Both the position numbers and the translations under genes were made by a program. From NCBI RefSeq assembly GCF_010726765.1, contig NZ_AP022601.1, forward strand, positions 5,642,001-5,706,000: 64,000 nt of DNA. Direction: 5' to 3'. How positions within the stretch are numbered: position 1 is the first letter of the stretch; each line of letters starts with the position of its first letter. This document shows, one piece after another, positions 46,668 to 55,654 of this stretch. This DNA comes from Mycobacterium gallinarum (lineage in GTDB: Bacteria; Actinomycetota; Actinomycetes; Mycobacteriales; Mycobacteriaceae). The notes below the pieces were generated by a model. The model searched no databases, was not told the DNA's origin, and was given only the letters and a program-made list of their open reading frames with translations.

Positions 46668-47360
46668 GTGACAGCTGCCTTGCCCCTGGATCAGGGCCGT
46701 CCTGACCGCGCTGAACAGCTAGAACACCTGCGTCGCAGGATAGCGGCAGTATCCGGAAAGGTGGGTGGCGGGCGTCGTGGAGCGGCACCGGCCAGCGATC
46801 CGCTTCCGGCGTCGGAAAGTTTGCTGCCGATACCCGAAACTCTTAGCAATGTCCTAGCTGCACCGTTGCCGCGCGGGACCGTGGCGGTGTTGTCGGGTGC
46901 TCGATCGCTGGCGTTGAGCATGGTGGCGGCGGTGACGGCGGAGGGCGGACATGCCGCGATCGTCGGTCACCCTGAGGCCGGTCTGCTGGCCGCCGTGGAG
47001 ATGGGCGCGGATCTGAGCAGGATCGCGGTCGTCCCCGATCCCGGAAGCGATCCGGTCGAGGTGGCCGCCGTGCTGATGGACGGCATGGACATGGTGGTGC
47101 TCGGACTGGGTGGGCGTTCGGTGCCTGCCACCCGTGCGCGGGCGGTCGTTGCCCGGGCGCGGCAGAAGGGCTGCACCCTGCTGGTCACCGACGGTGACTG
47201 GCAGGGTGCGTCCGCCCGTCTGGATGCCAGGGTCTGCGGCTATGAGATCACCGGCCGTGCCCGCCCCGGATTCGGCCGAATCGCCAAGGTGCAACTGGCC
47301 TATTCGGTCAGTGGCCGGGTCGTGAGCGGCCGGGCCGGGCTGACCCCGGTTGCGCAGTGA
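46668..47360 (+). CDS. imuA': Mutasome protein ImuA'
   Basis: A 230-residue RecA-like protein of the SOS mutasome. With ImuB it enables DnaE2 to copy damaged DNA, giving damage-induced mutations. The fold resembles RecA ([27 protein letters not shown]) but the Walker A site is degenerate. GTG 46668 follows AGGAGG by seven bases. It is divergent from the lipase operon and followed directly by imuB. Counterpart of Rv3395c. Confidence 0.92.
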   Translation: MTAALPLDQGRPDRAEQLEHLRRRIAAVSGKVGGGRRGAAPASDPLPASESLLPIPETLSNVLAAPLPRGTVAVLSGARSLALSMVAAVTAEGGHAAIVGHPEAGLLAAVEMGADLSRIAVVPDPGSDPVEVAAVLMDGMDMVVLGLGGRSVPATRARAVVARARQKGCTLLVTDGDWQGASARLDARVCGYEITGRARPGFGRIAKVQLAYSVSGRVVSGRAGLTPVAQ

Positions 47361-47367
47361 GCGGGCT

Positions 47368-48939
47368 GTGTCGTCGCGCGTATTGGCCATCTGGTGCATG
47401 GACTGGCCCGCGGTCGCCGCCGCGGCGGCGGCTGGTTTGACACCCACGGCGCCGGTCGCGGTGACGTTGGCCAACCGGGTCATCGCGTGTTCGGCGTCGG
47501 CGCGTTCGGTGGGCGTGCGGCGGGGACTGCGCCGCCGGGAGTCGCAGGCCAGGTGTCCGGATCTACATGTCGTCACCGCCGATCCGGCGCGTGATGCCCG
47601 CCATTTCGAGGACGTGACGGCCGCGGTGGACGACCTGGTGCCACGGGCCGAAGTGCTGCGGCCCGGCCTGTTGGTCCTGCCGGTGCGCGGGGCGGCCCGC
47701 TACTTCGGGTCCGAACAGGCGGCCTCCGAGCGACTGGTAGACGCGGTGGCCGCGGCCGGAGCCGAATGTCAGGTCGGTGTCGCCGATCAACTGCCCACCG
47801 CGGTCTTCGCCGCGCGAGCGGGACGGATCGTCGAGTCCGGCAAGGACGCACTGTTCCTGTCGGCGCTGTCCATCCGGCAGCTGGCCACCGAGCCGAGCCT
47901 GGCTGCGCCCGGCCGTGATGACTTGGCAGACCTGCTGTGGCGCATGGGAATCCGGACGATCGGACAGTTCGCGGCATTGGCTCGCAGCGACGTGGCCTCG
48001 CGCTTCGGCGCCGACGCGGTGGTCGCGCACCGGTTCGCCCGTGGCGAGCCGGCCAGGGGACCGTCGGGTCGTGAACCCGAGCAGGAGCTCGACGCCGTCA
48101 TGGACTGCGACCCGCCTATCGATCGGGTGGATGCCGCAGCGTTCGCGGGCCGCTCACTGGCGGGGGCCCTGCACCGCAGCCTGGAGGCGTCCGGGGTGGG
48201 ATGCACCCGCCTGGCCATCCACGCGATCACCGCCAACGGCGAAGAGTTGGAACGGGTTTGGCGCTGCGCCGAACCGCTGACCGAGGACGCCACCGCCGAC
48301 CGGGTGCGCTGGCAACTGGACGGCTGGTTGAACAGACGCAATCCGGGTGATCGGCCCACCGCCCCGGTCACCGTCATCCGGCTGCGTCCGGTGGAGCTGG
48401 TTTCGGCCGAGGCGCTGCAGTTGCCGCTGTGGGGCGGCATTGGGGAAGAGGACAGGCTGCGGGCGCGGCGTGCGCTGGTACGCGTACAAGGTCTGCTCGG
48501 ACCCGAGGCGGTGCAGGTGCCGATGCTCAGTGGTGGTCGTGGGCCGGCTGAACGCATCACCTTCACGCCCCTGGGTGATGAGCAGGTGCCGCGCGCCGAT
48601 CCCGCTCAGCCCTGGCCGGGCCAACTGCCCGAACCGTCACCGACGGTGCTACTCGACGATCCGGTCGAACTGTTCGACGCCAGCGGGAATCCGGTGCGGG
48701 TGACCGGCCGGGGACTGTTCTCCGCGGACCCGTCGCGTCTGGTTTCACCGGGTTCGAACGATTCCCGGCTGGCTTGGTGGGCCGGGCCCTGGCCGGTCGA
48801 CGAGCGGTGGTGGGACCCTGAGTTCACCAAATCGGGTCGCACCGCCAGGGCGCAAGTGCTGGTCGATGGCAAGCCGGGGCGGGCGCTGCTGCTCTGCTAC
48901 CGGCAGAGGAGGTGGTACGTCGAAGGCATCTACGAATAG
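47368..48939 (+). CDS. imuB: Mutasome adaptor ImuB (catalytically inactive Y-family polymerase)
   Basis: A 523-residue Y-family-like protein. The N-terminus VLAIWCMDWPAVAAA lacks the acidic metal ligands of active polymerases, as in all ImuB proteins. The beta-clamp binding motif QLPLWG is at residues 351-356, matching the site mapped in the M. tuberculosis protein. The C-terminal region would bind ImuA' and DnaE2. GTG 47368 begins seven bases after the imuA' stop; the frame is open slightly upstream. Its last 10 bases overlap the convergent nucleoside hydrolase gene. Counterpart of Rv3394c. Confidence 0.93.
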   Translation: MSSRVLAIWCMDWPAVAAAAAAGLTPTAPVAVTLANRVIACSASARSVGVRRGLRRRESQARCPDLHVVTADPARDARHFEDVTAAVDDLVPRAEVLRPGLLVLPVRGAARYFGSEQAASERLVDAVAAAGAECQVGVADQLPTAVFAARAGRIVESGKDALFLSALSIRQLATEPSLAAPGRDDLADLLWRMGIRTIGQFAALARSDVASRFGADAVVAHRFARGEPARGPSGREPEQELDAVMDCDPPIDRVDAAAFAGRSLAGALHRSLEASGVGCTRLAIHAITANGEELERVWRCAEPLTEDATADRVRWQLDGWLNRRNPGDRPTAPVTVIRLRPVELVSAEALQLPLWGGIGEEDRLRARRALVRVQGLLGPEAVQVPMLSGGRGPAERITFTPLGDEQVPRADPAQPWPGQLPEPSPTVLLDDPVELFDASGNPVRVTGRGLFSADPSRLVSPGSNDSRLAWWAGPWPVDERWWDPEFTKSGRTARAQVLVDGKPGRALLLCYRQRRWYVEGIYE

Positions 48940-49970
48940 TCGAGTTTCTTCGCGAACGCACCCACTCGGGCGATGAAACGTTCGAAGAACGCCTCGGGCT
49001 CAACGCCGACGCCGACGAGCGCATTGGGCTCCCGGCCCCACCTGTTGCTCCAGTCCGCGATCGTCATACCCTTGGTGAGGGTGCCGGTCAGCTCGACGTC
49101 GACGGTGACGCGCCGACAGCGGACAAGGTCGGGATCCAGCACAACCGCCGCTGCCAGCGGGTCGTGCAGGTGCGCGATATAGCCCTCGTTCTGGTCGAAG
49201 TGGAACTCGAAGTAGAACCGCATCGCGTCCTCGAGCACCGCGATCAACGGATTGGACGCGACCGATTTCGTGCCGCGGTTGTCCAGCACGCTCATCGGGA
49301 TCGACGACGACTCCGCGGCCGCGGCGAGTCGGCTCAGCAGCATCGGCGTCATCGCGATGTGCTCGGTCAGGTTCAGGCCGAGCACAATTGGGAGATGTTC
49401 GGGTGGCTTCAGCCCCCACGCTGCACCCCACACGGCGAAGACCTCTCCGGCGGCCTCCGGATCCACGCTGATGTTCCACTCCGCCACCGGTGTGGTGTTG
49501 CCGCGGTAGTCGAATGCGCCGCCCATGATGACCAGCCGGCGTAGCAGTCTCGGCAGCGCCGGTTCCCTGCGCATGGCCAGTGCCAGATTGGTCAACGGGC
49601 CGACGGCGATCGCGACCAACTCGCCGGGATACGCGCGCGCCGCACGAATCCACGCGTCGGCGGCGTCGTGCGTGGTGAGTTCACGATCGGTCGACGGCAG
49701 TTGCGCGTAACCCATCCCCTTGGGTCCGTGGGTGTCTTCAGCGGTGCGTAACGGCACCACCAGGGGTCGTTCGGAACCCTTGGACACCGGAACGTTCATC
49801 CGGCACAGCTCGAGCAGACCCAGGTTGTTCTCGCAGACCCGTTGTACGGGAACGTTTCCGGCGGTCGAGGCGATTCCAACGACTTCGGCGTCGTCGCTGG
49901 CGAACAGATACACCAACGCCATCGCGTCGTCGACCCCCGTGTCGACATCGACGAAGACAGGCAGCGTCAC
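48930..49970 (-). CDS. iunH: Inosine-uridine-preferring nucleoside hydrolase
   Basis: A 346-residue enzyme splitting ribonucleosides into base and ribose for purine/pyrimidine salvage. The calcium-binding cluster DVDTGVDDAM is at residues 8-17. AVGPLTNLALA and VIMGGAFDYRGNTTPVAEWNISVDPEA carry further ligands and substrate contacts. HDPLAAAV has the His/Asp pair. GTG 49970 gives the normal N-terminus; the open frame upstream belongs to the preceding gene. It lies 25 bases after the acyl-CoA reductase stop on the same strand. Counterpart of Rv3393. Confidence 0.92.
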   Translation of the reverse strand: MTLPVFVDVDTGVDDAMALVYLFASDDAEVVGIASTAGNVPVQRVCENNLGLLELCRMNVPVSKGSERPLVVPLRTAEDTHGPKGMGYAQLPSTDRELTTHDAADAWIRAARAYPGELVAIAVGPLTNLALAMRREPALPRLLRRLVIMGGAFDYRGNTTPVAEWNISVDPEAAGEVFAVWGAAWGLKPPEHLPIVLGLNLTEHIAMTPMLLSRLAAAAESSSIPMSVLDNRGTKSVASNPLIAVLEDAMRFYFEFHFDQNEGYIAHLHDPLAAAVVLDPDLVRCRRVTVDVELTGTLTKGMTIADWSNRWGREPNALVGVGVEPEAFFERFIARVGAFAKKLDYS

Positions 49971-49995
49971 GCTGCCAACGATAGGACCAGCCCGC

Positions 49996-52026
49996 TCACC
50001 AGTGCACGCCGGGCACCAGGCGCAGGGCGCGCTTGGCGGGGCGTGCCATCGCCCGCGGGACGCGGACCTTGGGCACCGCGGCGCGTGCCGGTCGTTTCGG
50101 GCGACGTTCCGGCGTGGATTCGGATACCTCGCCTCGGGCGGCCGCCGAATCCGGATAGCCCAGGTAGATCTGATGCAGTACCCGCCGCGACAGCTTCGGG
50201 GTGAAGTACATGCCGACGTCGGCCAGTGTCCCGACCGGGGTGTCGATCCTTGCGGGCTTCTCGATGAGCCCGCGCACCACCATCGCCGCAGCATGCTCGG
50301 CGGTGATCGGCGGTAACGGGTTGAGTCGCCGCGACGGCGCGATCATCGGCGTCTTCACCAACGGCATGTGGATGCTGGTGAAGGTGATGTGGTCGGAAAG
50401 GGTCTCGCTGCCAACGACTTCGGCGAACGCATCCAACGCGGCCTTGCTGGGGATGTACGCGCTGTACTTCGGGCTGCTGGCTTGCACGCCGGCGCTGGAC
50501 ACGTTGACCACGTGCCCGAACTTCCTTTCGCGCCAGTGCGGTAGGAGGGCGAGCACCATCCGCACCGACCCGAAGTAGTTGACCGCCATCACGCGTTCGT
50601 AATCGTGCAGGCGGTCGGTGGACGCCGCCACCGAGCGACGGATCGACCGGCCCGCGTTGTTCACCAGATAATCGACGTGCCCGAATCGCCCGAGGATGTC
50701 CTTGACCGTGGCCTCGACGGATGTCGAGTCGGTGACGTCGCAGGTGAAGGCGTACGCCTGCCCACCGGCCTCGCGGATCTCGGCGATGAGCTCGTCGAGC
50801 GCTTCGGCGTTGCGCGCCAACGCGAATACGCATCCCCCACGTTCGGCGACGGCCACGGCGGACGCACGCCCGATCCCACTGGACGCGCCTGTGATGATGA
50901 CGTGCTTGCCCACCAACGGGCCGGCGGGATCGTCGCGGCGTGCACGGTCGGGGTCCAGGTGCTCGGCCCAGTACTGCCACAACTTCGATGCGTACGTGGC
51001 GAATTCGGGCACGGTGATGCCGGTGCCGCGCAACGCCTCATCGGCATTGTCGGAGGTGAACGTCGGCATCAGGTCGACGACATCGAGCACCGCGGCGGGA
51101 ACGCCCAGCTGGGTGGCCGCCATATTGCGCAGGATCTTGGCGCGCCCGGTGGCCCGCACAATCGGTGTGGCTGCGCTGCGCGGCAGCGAACCCACCAGCG
51201 GTGGCAGACCCGCGGCCTTGGCCACCCCGCGGTAGATCACTCGCAGCCCAATGGTTTTCGGAGCGGTGAGATGAAACGTCTGCCCGTCGCGGTCGGGCTT
51301 GTGCATGAGATGGACAGCCGCTTCAACTACATAGTCCACCGGGACGATGTTGGTGCGGCCGGTGTCGGGCAGCACCATCGGCGTGATGCCGGGCAATCGG
51401 GCCAACTTGGCCAGTACGCCGAAGAAGTAATAGGGCCCGTCGACCTTGTCCATCTCACCGGTGCGCGAATCGCCGACGACGACGGCGGGCCGGTAGATCC
51501 GGTACCGGAGCCCGTGCGCCGATCGGACCAGCAGCTCGGCTTCGAACTTCGTCTGGTGATAGGGCGTCGGTAGCTCCTGCGCAACGTCGAAATCGTCCTC
51601 GGTGAATTCACCTCGATAGGTGCCGGCCACCGCGATCGACGACACGTGGTGCAGGGTCGCGCCGAGGCGCAGGGCGAGGTCGATGACGGCGCGAGTGCCG
51701 TCGACATTGGCCGCACGCTGGTCGGCCTCGGTGGCGGTGATGTCGTAGATCGCCGCACAGTGCACGACGTGGTCCACGGTGCCCAGCTCGGCGACGGTCT
51801 CGCCGGTCAGCCCGAGATTCGCCGAGACGAGGTCGCCGACCAGCGGTTTCGCTCTTTCGCCCCATGGATGCTCACCCTCGGCAGCCAACCGCTCGAACCG
51901 CTCGAGCGACTCGCGCCGCACCAGCACCCACACCTCGGCGTCATCGCGGCTCGCCAGAATCTGCGACACCACGCGTCTGCCAATAAACCCAGTACCGCCG
52001 GTAACGACATAACGCATGCGAGCCAT
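49996..52026 (-). CDS. acrA1: Fused fatty acyl-CoA reductase (AcrA1-like)
   Basis: A 676-residue two-domain protein. Residues 1-370 form an extended SDR like fatty acyl-CoA reductases (VVTGGTGFIGRRVV near the start, HVSSIAVAGTY, YHQTKFEAE). Residues 390-650 form a classical SDR (VIITGASSGIGRASAVAVAERG, NVSSAGV, YSAYIPSKAALDAF). Together they reduce acyl-CoA to aldehyde or alcohol, as proposed for Rv3391 in mycobacterial wax or lipid metabolism. ATG 52026 has AGGGGTG five bases before it; ATG 52017 is the alternative. A 26-bp repeat array begins 28 bases upstream, between it and the divergent htdY-like gene. Confidence 0.9.
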   Translation of the reverse strand: MARMRYVVTGGTGFIGRRVVSQILASRDDAEVWVLVRRESLERFERLAAEGEHPWGERAKPLVGDLVSANLGLTGETVAELGTVDHVVHCAAIYDITATEADQRAANVDGTRAVIDLALRLGATLHHVSSIAVAGTYRGEFTEDDFDVAQELPTPYHQTKFEAELLVRSAHGLRYRIYRPAVVVGDSRTGEMDKVDGPYYFFGVLAKLARLPGITPMVLPDTGRTNIVPVDYVVEAAVHLMHKPDRDGQTFHLTAPKTIGLRVIYRGVAKAAGLPPLVGSLPRSAATPIVRATGRAKILRNMAATQLGVPAAVLDVVDLMPTFTSDNADEALRGTGITVPEFATYASKLWQYWAEHLDPDRARRDDPAGPLVGKHVIITGASSGIGRASAVAVAERGGCVFALARNAEALDELIAEIREAGGQAYAFTCDVTDSTSVEATVKDILGRFGHVDYLVNNAGRSIRRSVAASTDRLHDYERVMAVNYFGSVRMVLALLPHWRERKFGHVVNVSSAGVQASSPKYSAYIPSKAALDAFAEVVGSETLSDHITFTSIHMPLVKTPMIAPSRRLNPLPPITAEHAAAMVVRGLIEKPARIDTPVGTLADVGMYFTPKLSRRVLHQIYLGYPDSAAARGEVSESTPERRPKRPARAAVPKVRVPRAMARPAKRALRLVPGVHW

Positions 52027-52053
52027 GGTCACCCCTGACGAGGGATACGTCAA

Positions 52054-52157
52054 TGGCTGGATTGTCGGCTCGGCCGACGTGGCTGGATTGTCGGCTCGGC
52101 CGACGTGGCTGGATCGCCGGCTCGGCCGACGTGGCCGGATTGTCGGCTCGGCCGACA
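52054..52157. repeat. Four head-to-tail 26-bp repeats with internal inverted repeat
   Basis: Units start at 52054, 52080, 52106 and 52132 (26 bases each) with no spacers. Units 1 and 2 are identical; unit 3 differs at two bases and unit 4 at two or so. Each contains GTCGGCTCGGCCGAC (GCCGGC... in unit 3), an inverted repeat with GTCGGC/GCCGAC arms around TCG. The array fills the space between two divergent lipid genes, 28 bases from the acrA1-like start and 40 from the htdY-like start. 26 is not a multiple of three, so it is not coding. Confidence 0.93.
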
Positions 52158-52197
52158 GTGCTGTGTATCGTCCGACACACCAGCGAAGGGAGCCTCG

Positions 52198-53067
52198 ATG
52201 CCGCTCGATCCGAATGCCATAGGCGCAAAGACGGAACCGCAGATTTTCAAATGGACCGACCGCGACACGATGCTCTATGCACTCGGCGTCGGCGCCGGAC
52301 TCGACGATCTGGCGTTCACCACAGAGAACACCCACGACACTCCACAACAGGTGCTGCCGACCTATGCCGTCATCGCTTGTTTGCCGTTCGCAGCCGCCGC
52401 CATGATCGGCAGCTTCAACTTCGCCATGCTGCTGCACGGATCCCAGGGGATCCGGTTGTTCAAACCCCTGCCGCCGGCGGGCAAGCTCAGCGTCGTAGCG
52501 GAAGTCGCCGACATTCAGGACAAAGGTGAGGGCAAGAATGCGGTTGTCATGCTCAAGGCAACGGGCACCGATCCCGACTCCGGTGAGGTGATCGCCGAGA
52601 CGCACACCACGGCGGTCATCCGCGGTGAGGGTGGATTCGGCGGCCAGCCTGGCCAGCGTCCCGCGGCGCCGGAAATCCCTGACCGCGAACCGGATTCGAC
52701 GATCGCGCTGCCCACCCGCGAGGACCAGGCGCTGATCTATCGGCTGTCCGGGGACCGCAACCCGCTGCACAGCGATCCGTGGTTTGCCCGCGAGCTGGCC
52801 GGCTTCCCCAAGCCGATCCTGCACGGTCTGTGCAGCTACGGTGTCGCAGGACGAGCGCTCGTCGCCGACCTCGGTGGCGGTGACGCGACGAAAGTCAGTG
52901 CCGTCGCAGCCCGGTTCACGTCGCCGGTGTTTCCCGGCGAAACTCTCACGACGTCGATCTGGCGGACCGAGCCGGGGCATGCGGTGTTCCGCACCGAGGC
53001 CGCCAATCCCGACGGCTCGAACACGCGGCTGGTACTCGAGGACGGCACCGCCGAATACAGCTCCTGA
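52198..53067 (+). CDS. htdY: (R)-hydroxyacyl-CoA/ACP dehydratase, MaoC family (HtdY-like)
   Basis: A 289-residue double hot-dog hydratase 2. The catalytic motif is YRLSGDRNPLHSDP with Asp186, Asn188 and His191, and HGLCSYGVAGRA follows in the overhang helix. It hydrates or dehydrates (3R)-hydroxyacyl thioesters in fatty-acid metabolism. GGGAG precedes ATG 52198 by six bases. TATCGT at about 52166 could be a -10. Length is as in Rv3389c (290). The repeats upstream may regulate it together with the divergent reductase. Confidence 0.93.
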   Translation: MPLDPNAIGAKTEPQIFKWTDRDTMLYALGVGAGLDDLAFTTENTHDTPQQVLPTYAVIACLPFAAAAMIGSFNFAMLLHGSQGIRLFKPLPPAGKLSVVAEVADIQDKGEGKNAVVMLKATGTDPDSGEVIAETHTTAVIRGEGGFGGQPGQRPAAPEIPDREPDSTIALPTREDQALIYRLSGDRNPLHSDPWFARELAGFPKPILHGLCSYGVAGRALVADLGGGDATKVSAVAARFTSPVFPGETLTTSIWRTEPGHAVFRTEAANPDGSNTRLVLEDGTAEYSS

Positions 53068-53179
53068 CGCTGCGCCGGCGGCCAATTTCCCTCAAACGGC
53101 GGTAACCAGGGTTCCGCGTTGACAGGATTCACCCCACGACGTCCGGACATCGGTGTGCGAGATGGAGGGTGGTACGGCT

Positions 53180-54067
53180 ATGAAACTGATCGTTGGTTAC
53201 CTGGCAACGCCGGGAGGCGCCGACGCGCTGGCACTCGGGGTGCGGCTCGCCCGCACGCTCGGCGCCGAACTCGGGGTGAGCATCATCTTGCCGCCGGATC
53301 GGATGGTGCCCTCGCTGGTTCCGGTCGGTGGCTACGACGAGCATCTCGCCGAGCAGGCCGAGCACTGGCTTGCCGAAGCCCGCGCGATGATTCCCGCCGA
53401 CGTCGTCGCGGGGACCCACGTCAGTTTCGACGACTCCTACGCCGACGGTCTGATCAAGGAAGCGGCACGGGTGCAGGCCGACCTCATCGTCGTCGGCGGC
53501 TCTGGTGGCGGGCTGGCGGGCCCCTACTCGTTGGGATCGGTCGTCAACGAGCTTCTGCATTCGGCGCCGGTGCCTGTCGCGGTGGCGCCGCGGGGCAGCC
53601 GCCATTGGTCAGAGAATCGGGTGCGGGAGGTGACGTGCGCGATCGGCGAGCGTGCGGGCGCGGATCTGCTGCTCGAAACCGCCGTTAGCTTCAGCCGAGC
53701 GGCGGGGACTCCGTTGCGGCTGGTGTCGTTGGTTTCGCTGGACCCGATGTTCGGGACGCTTCGCGGCGACGACGACGCGGTGCGTGGGCGTGCGCTCGCT
53801 CACGCCGAGCACACGCTCGAGGCGGCCAAAAGCCAACTACCCGAAGACTTTCCCGTGACGTCGACGATTGTCGACGGTCGCACGGTCGAGGAGGCGGTCA
53901 GCAAGCTCCAATGGCGGGACGGCGACGTGATCATGGTCGGATCGAGTCGGCTCAGCGCACCCAAGCGCCTGTTCCTGGGGTCGACGGCGGCGAAGATGTT
54001 GCGGGTACTGGAAGTTCCGATGGTGGTCGTTCCGAGGGATCAGTTCGACGCCGCGGACCTGCCGTGA
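53180..54067 (+). CDS. Tandem universal stress protein
   Basis: A 295-residue protein with two UspA domains. Domain 1 ends VVGGSGGGLAGPYSLGSVVNELLHSAPVPVAVAP with the ATP-binding G-2x-G-9x-G-S pattern. Domain 2 ends MVGSSRLSAPKRLFLGSTAAKMLRVLEVPMVVVP, a weaker form. Mycobacterial USPs often bind ATP or cAMP. ATG 53180 has GGAGGGTGG upstream. The permease gene begins inside its stop codon (GTGA), so it is likely a regulator or sensor for that transporter. Confidence 0.88.
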   Translation: MKLIVGYLATPGGADALALGVRLARTLGAELGVSIILPPDRMVPSLVPVGGYDEHLAEQAEHWLAEARAMIPADVVAGTHVSFDDSYADGLIKEAARVQADLIVVGGSGGGLAGPYSLGSVVNELLHSAPVPVAVAPRGSRHWSENRVREVTCAIGERAGADLLLETAVSFSRAAGTPLRLVSLVSLDPMFGTLRGDDDAVRGRALAHAEHTLEAAKSQLPEDFPVTSTIVDGRTVEEAVSKLQWRDGDVIMVGSSRLSAPKRLFLGSTAAKMLRVLEVPMVVVPRDQFDAADLP

Positions 54068-55590
54068 GCGACGCCGCGGACAAGCAACTGCAGATCGCCG
54101 AAGAGTCGGCAGGTCTCGTCTCGAAGGGGCTTGCCGCAGGCAAGGTGGGCACCTTCTCCGGTGCGGTACTGGGTATCTCGTCGGTCGCGCCCGGGTACAC
54201 GCTGACGGCGAGCATCGGTCTGATCGTGGCGGCGGTCGGACTGAAGATGCCCGCGATCCTGATCGCCGGGTTCATCCCGATGTTCCTGACCGCTTACGCC
54301 TATCGCGAGCTGAACTCACGCGCCCCCGACTGCGGAGCGTCGTTCACCTGGTCCACCAAGGCTTTTGGACCGTACGTCGGCTGGATGTGCGGGTGGGGGA
54401 TGGTGATCGCGACCATCATCGTGCTGTCCAATCTGGCCGCCATCGCCGTCGAGTTCCTCTATCTGTTCATCGCGCGGGTGCTCGACAACCCGTCGATCGC
54501 CGACCTCGCGGACAATAAGGTGATCAACATCGTGACGACGCTCGTGTTGATCGCGATCGCCACGTTGATCGCGAGCCGTGGCATCACCACCAGCGAGCGT
54601 GTGCAGTACGTCCTGGTCGGTTTTCAGATGACGGTGCTGATCGCTTTCGCGGTCGCGGCGTTCATCCTCGTCGGACGGGGCGACGCGCCTGCCGGTCTCT
54701 CGTTCGACCTGGACTGGTTCAACCCGTTCACCGGGCTTGTGCTGAGCGCCTTCGTGATCGGTGTGACGGGATCGATCTTCGCCTTCTGGGGTTGGGACAC
54801 CTGCCTGACGCTGGGCGAGGAGTCCAAAGACCCCACGAGGGTTCCCGGCCGCGCCGGACTGCTGTGCGTGCTATCGATCCTGGTGACCTATCTGCTGATC
54901 GCCGTCGCGGTGATGATGTACGCCGGCGTTGGCGTCGAGGGCCTGGGCCTGGGCAACGAGGAGAACGCGGACAACGTATTCGGCGCGTTGGCCGATCCGG
55001 TGCTGGGCTGGGCCGGACCGCTGCTCTTCCTGGCGGTGCTCGCGTCCTCGGTGGCCAGCCTGCAGACGACCTTCCTGCCCGCTGCGCGGGCCATGCTCGC
55101 AATGGGTGCTTACGGCGCGTTTCCGAAGCGCTTCGCCAGTGTCAGCCCGCGATTTCTGGTGCCGTCGTATGCCACCGTGGTCGCCGGAGTGGTGACGGGT
55201 GCGTTCTACACGCTCGTGAGCCTGCTGTCCGAGCGGGTGCTGCTGGATACCATTGCCGCGCTTGGCATCATGATCTGCTGGTACTACGGCATCACCGCGT
55301 TCGCGTGCGTGTGGTACTTCCGCAAAGAGCTGTTCAGCAACGTCCACAACATCGTGTTCAAGTTCCTTTTCCCGTTGCTCGGCGGCATCATGCTCGCCGC
55401 GGTCTTCGTGATCTCGGTGCAGGAGAGCATGAATCCGGAGAACGGTAGCGGCGCCGCGATCGGCGGCATCGGCCTGGTGTTCTTCATGGGCTTCGGGATC
55501 CTGCTGCTCGGTGCGGTGTTGATGGTGATCCGACGGTTCAGCAGCCCGGAGTTCTTCGAGCGGCGCACGCTGTCCGACAGCATGAGTTAG
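54064..55590 (+). CDS. APC-superfamily amino acid permease
   Basis: A 508-residue integral membrane transporter with about 12 helices. The first helix has the APC glycine-rich pattern GAVLGISSVAPGYTLTASIG. FAFWGWDTCLTLGEESKDP resembles helix 6 and the following loop of amino acid permeases. Polar substrate is likely an amino acid or amine taken up with protons. GTG 54064 overlaps the USP stop. The coupling of a USP gene with an APC permease recurs in actinobacteria. Confidence 0.88.
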   Translation: MSDAADKQLQIAEESAGLVSKGLAAGKVGTFSGAVLGISSVAPGYTLTASIGLIVAAVGLKMPAILIAGFIPMFLTAYAYRELNSRAPDCGASFTWSTKAFGPYVGWMCGWGMVIATIIVLSNLAAIAVEFLYLFIARVLDNPSIADLADNKVINIVTTLVLIAIATLIASRGITTSERVQYVLVGFQMTVLIAFAVAAFILVGRGDAPAGLSFDLDWFNPFTGLVLSAFVIGVTGSIFAFWGWDTCLTLGEESKDPTRVPGRAGLLCVLSILVTYLLIAVAVMMYAGVGVEGLGLGNEENADNVFGALADPVLGWAGPLLFLAVLASSVASLQTTFLPAARAMLAMGAYGAFPKRFASVSPRFLVPSYATVVAGVVTGAFYTLVSLLSERVLLDTIAALGIMICWYYGITAFACVWYFRKELFSNVHNIVFKFLFPLLGGIMLAAVFVISVQESMNPENGSGAAIGGIGLVFFMGFGILLLGAVLMVIRRFSSPEFFERRTLSDSMS

Positions 55591-55654
55591 AACGGGCACA
55601 ATCTGAGCACGAATGCGCCACTCGCGCGGGTCGCGCTGCGGTTGTATTGGTCTC

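Noticed and set aside
52054..52157. CRISPR array
   Set aside because: The repeats are directly adjacent with no unique spacers and there are no cas genes.
52027..53085. Extension of the acyl-CoA reductase frame upstream through the repeats and across htdY
   Set aside because: It would translate the 26-bp array and the antisense of htdY; the Rossmann motif and Shine-Dalgarno site fix the start at 52026.
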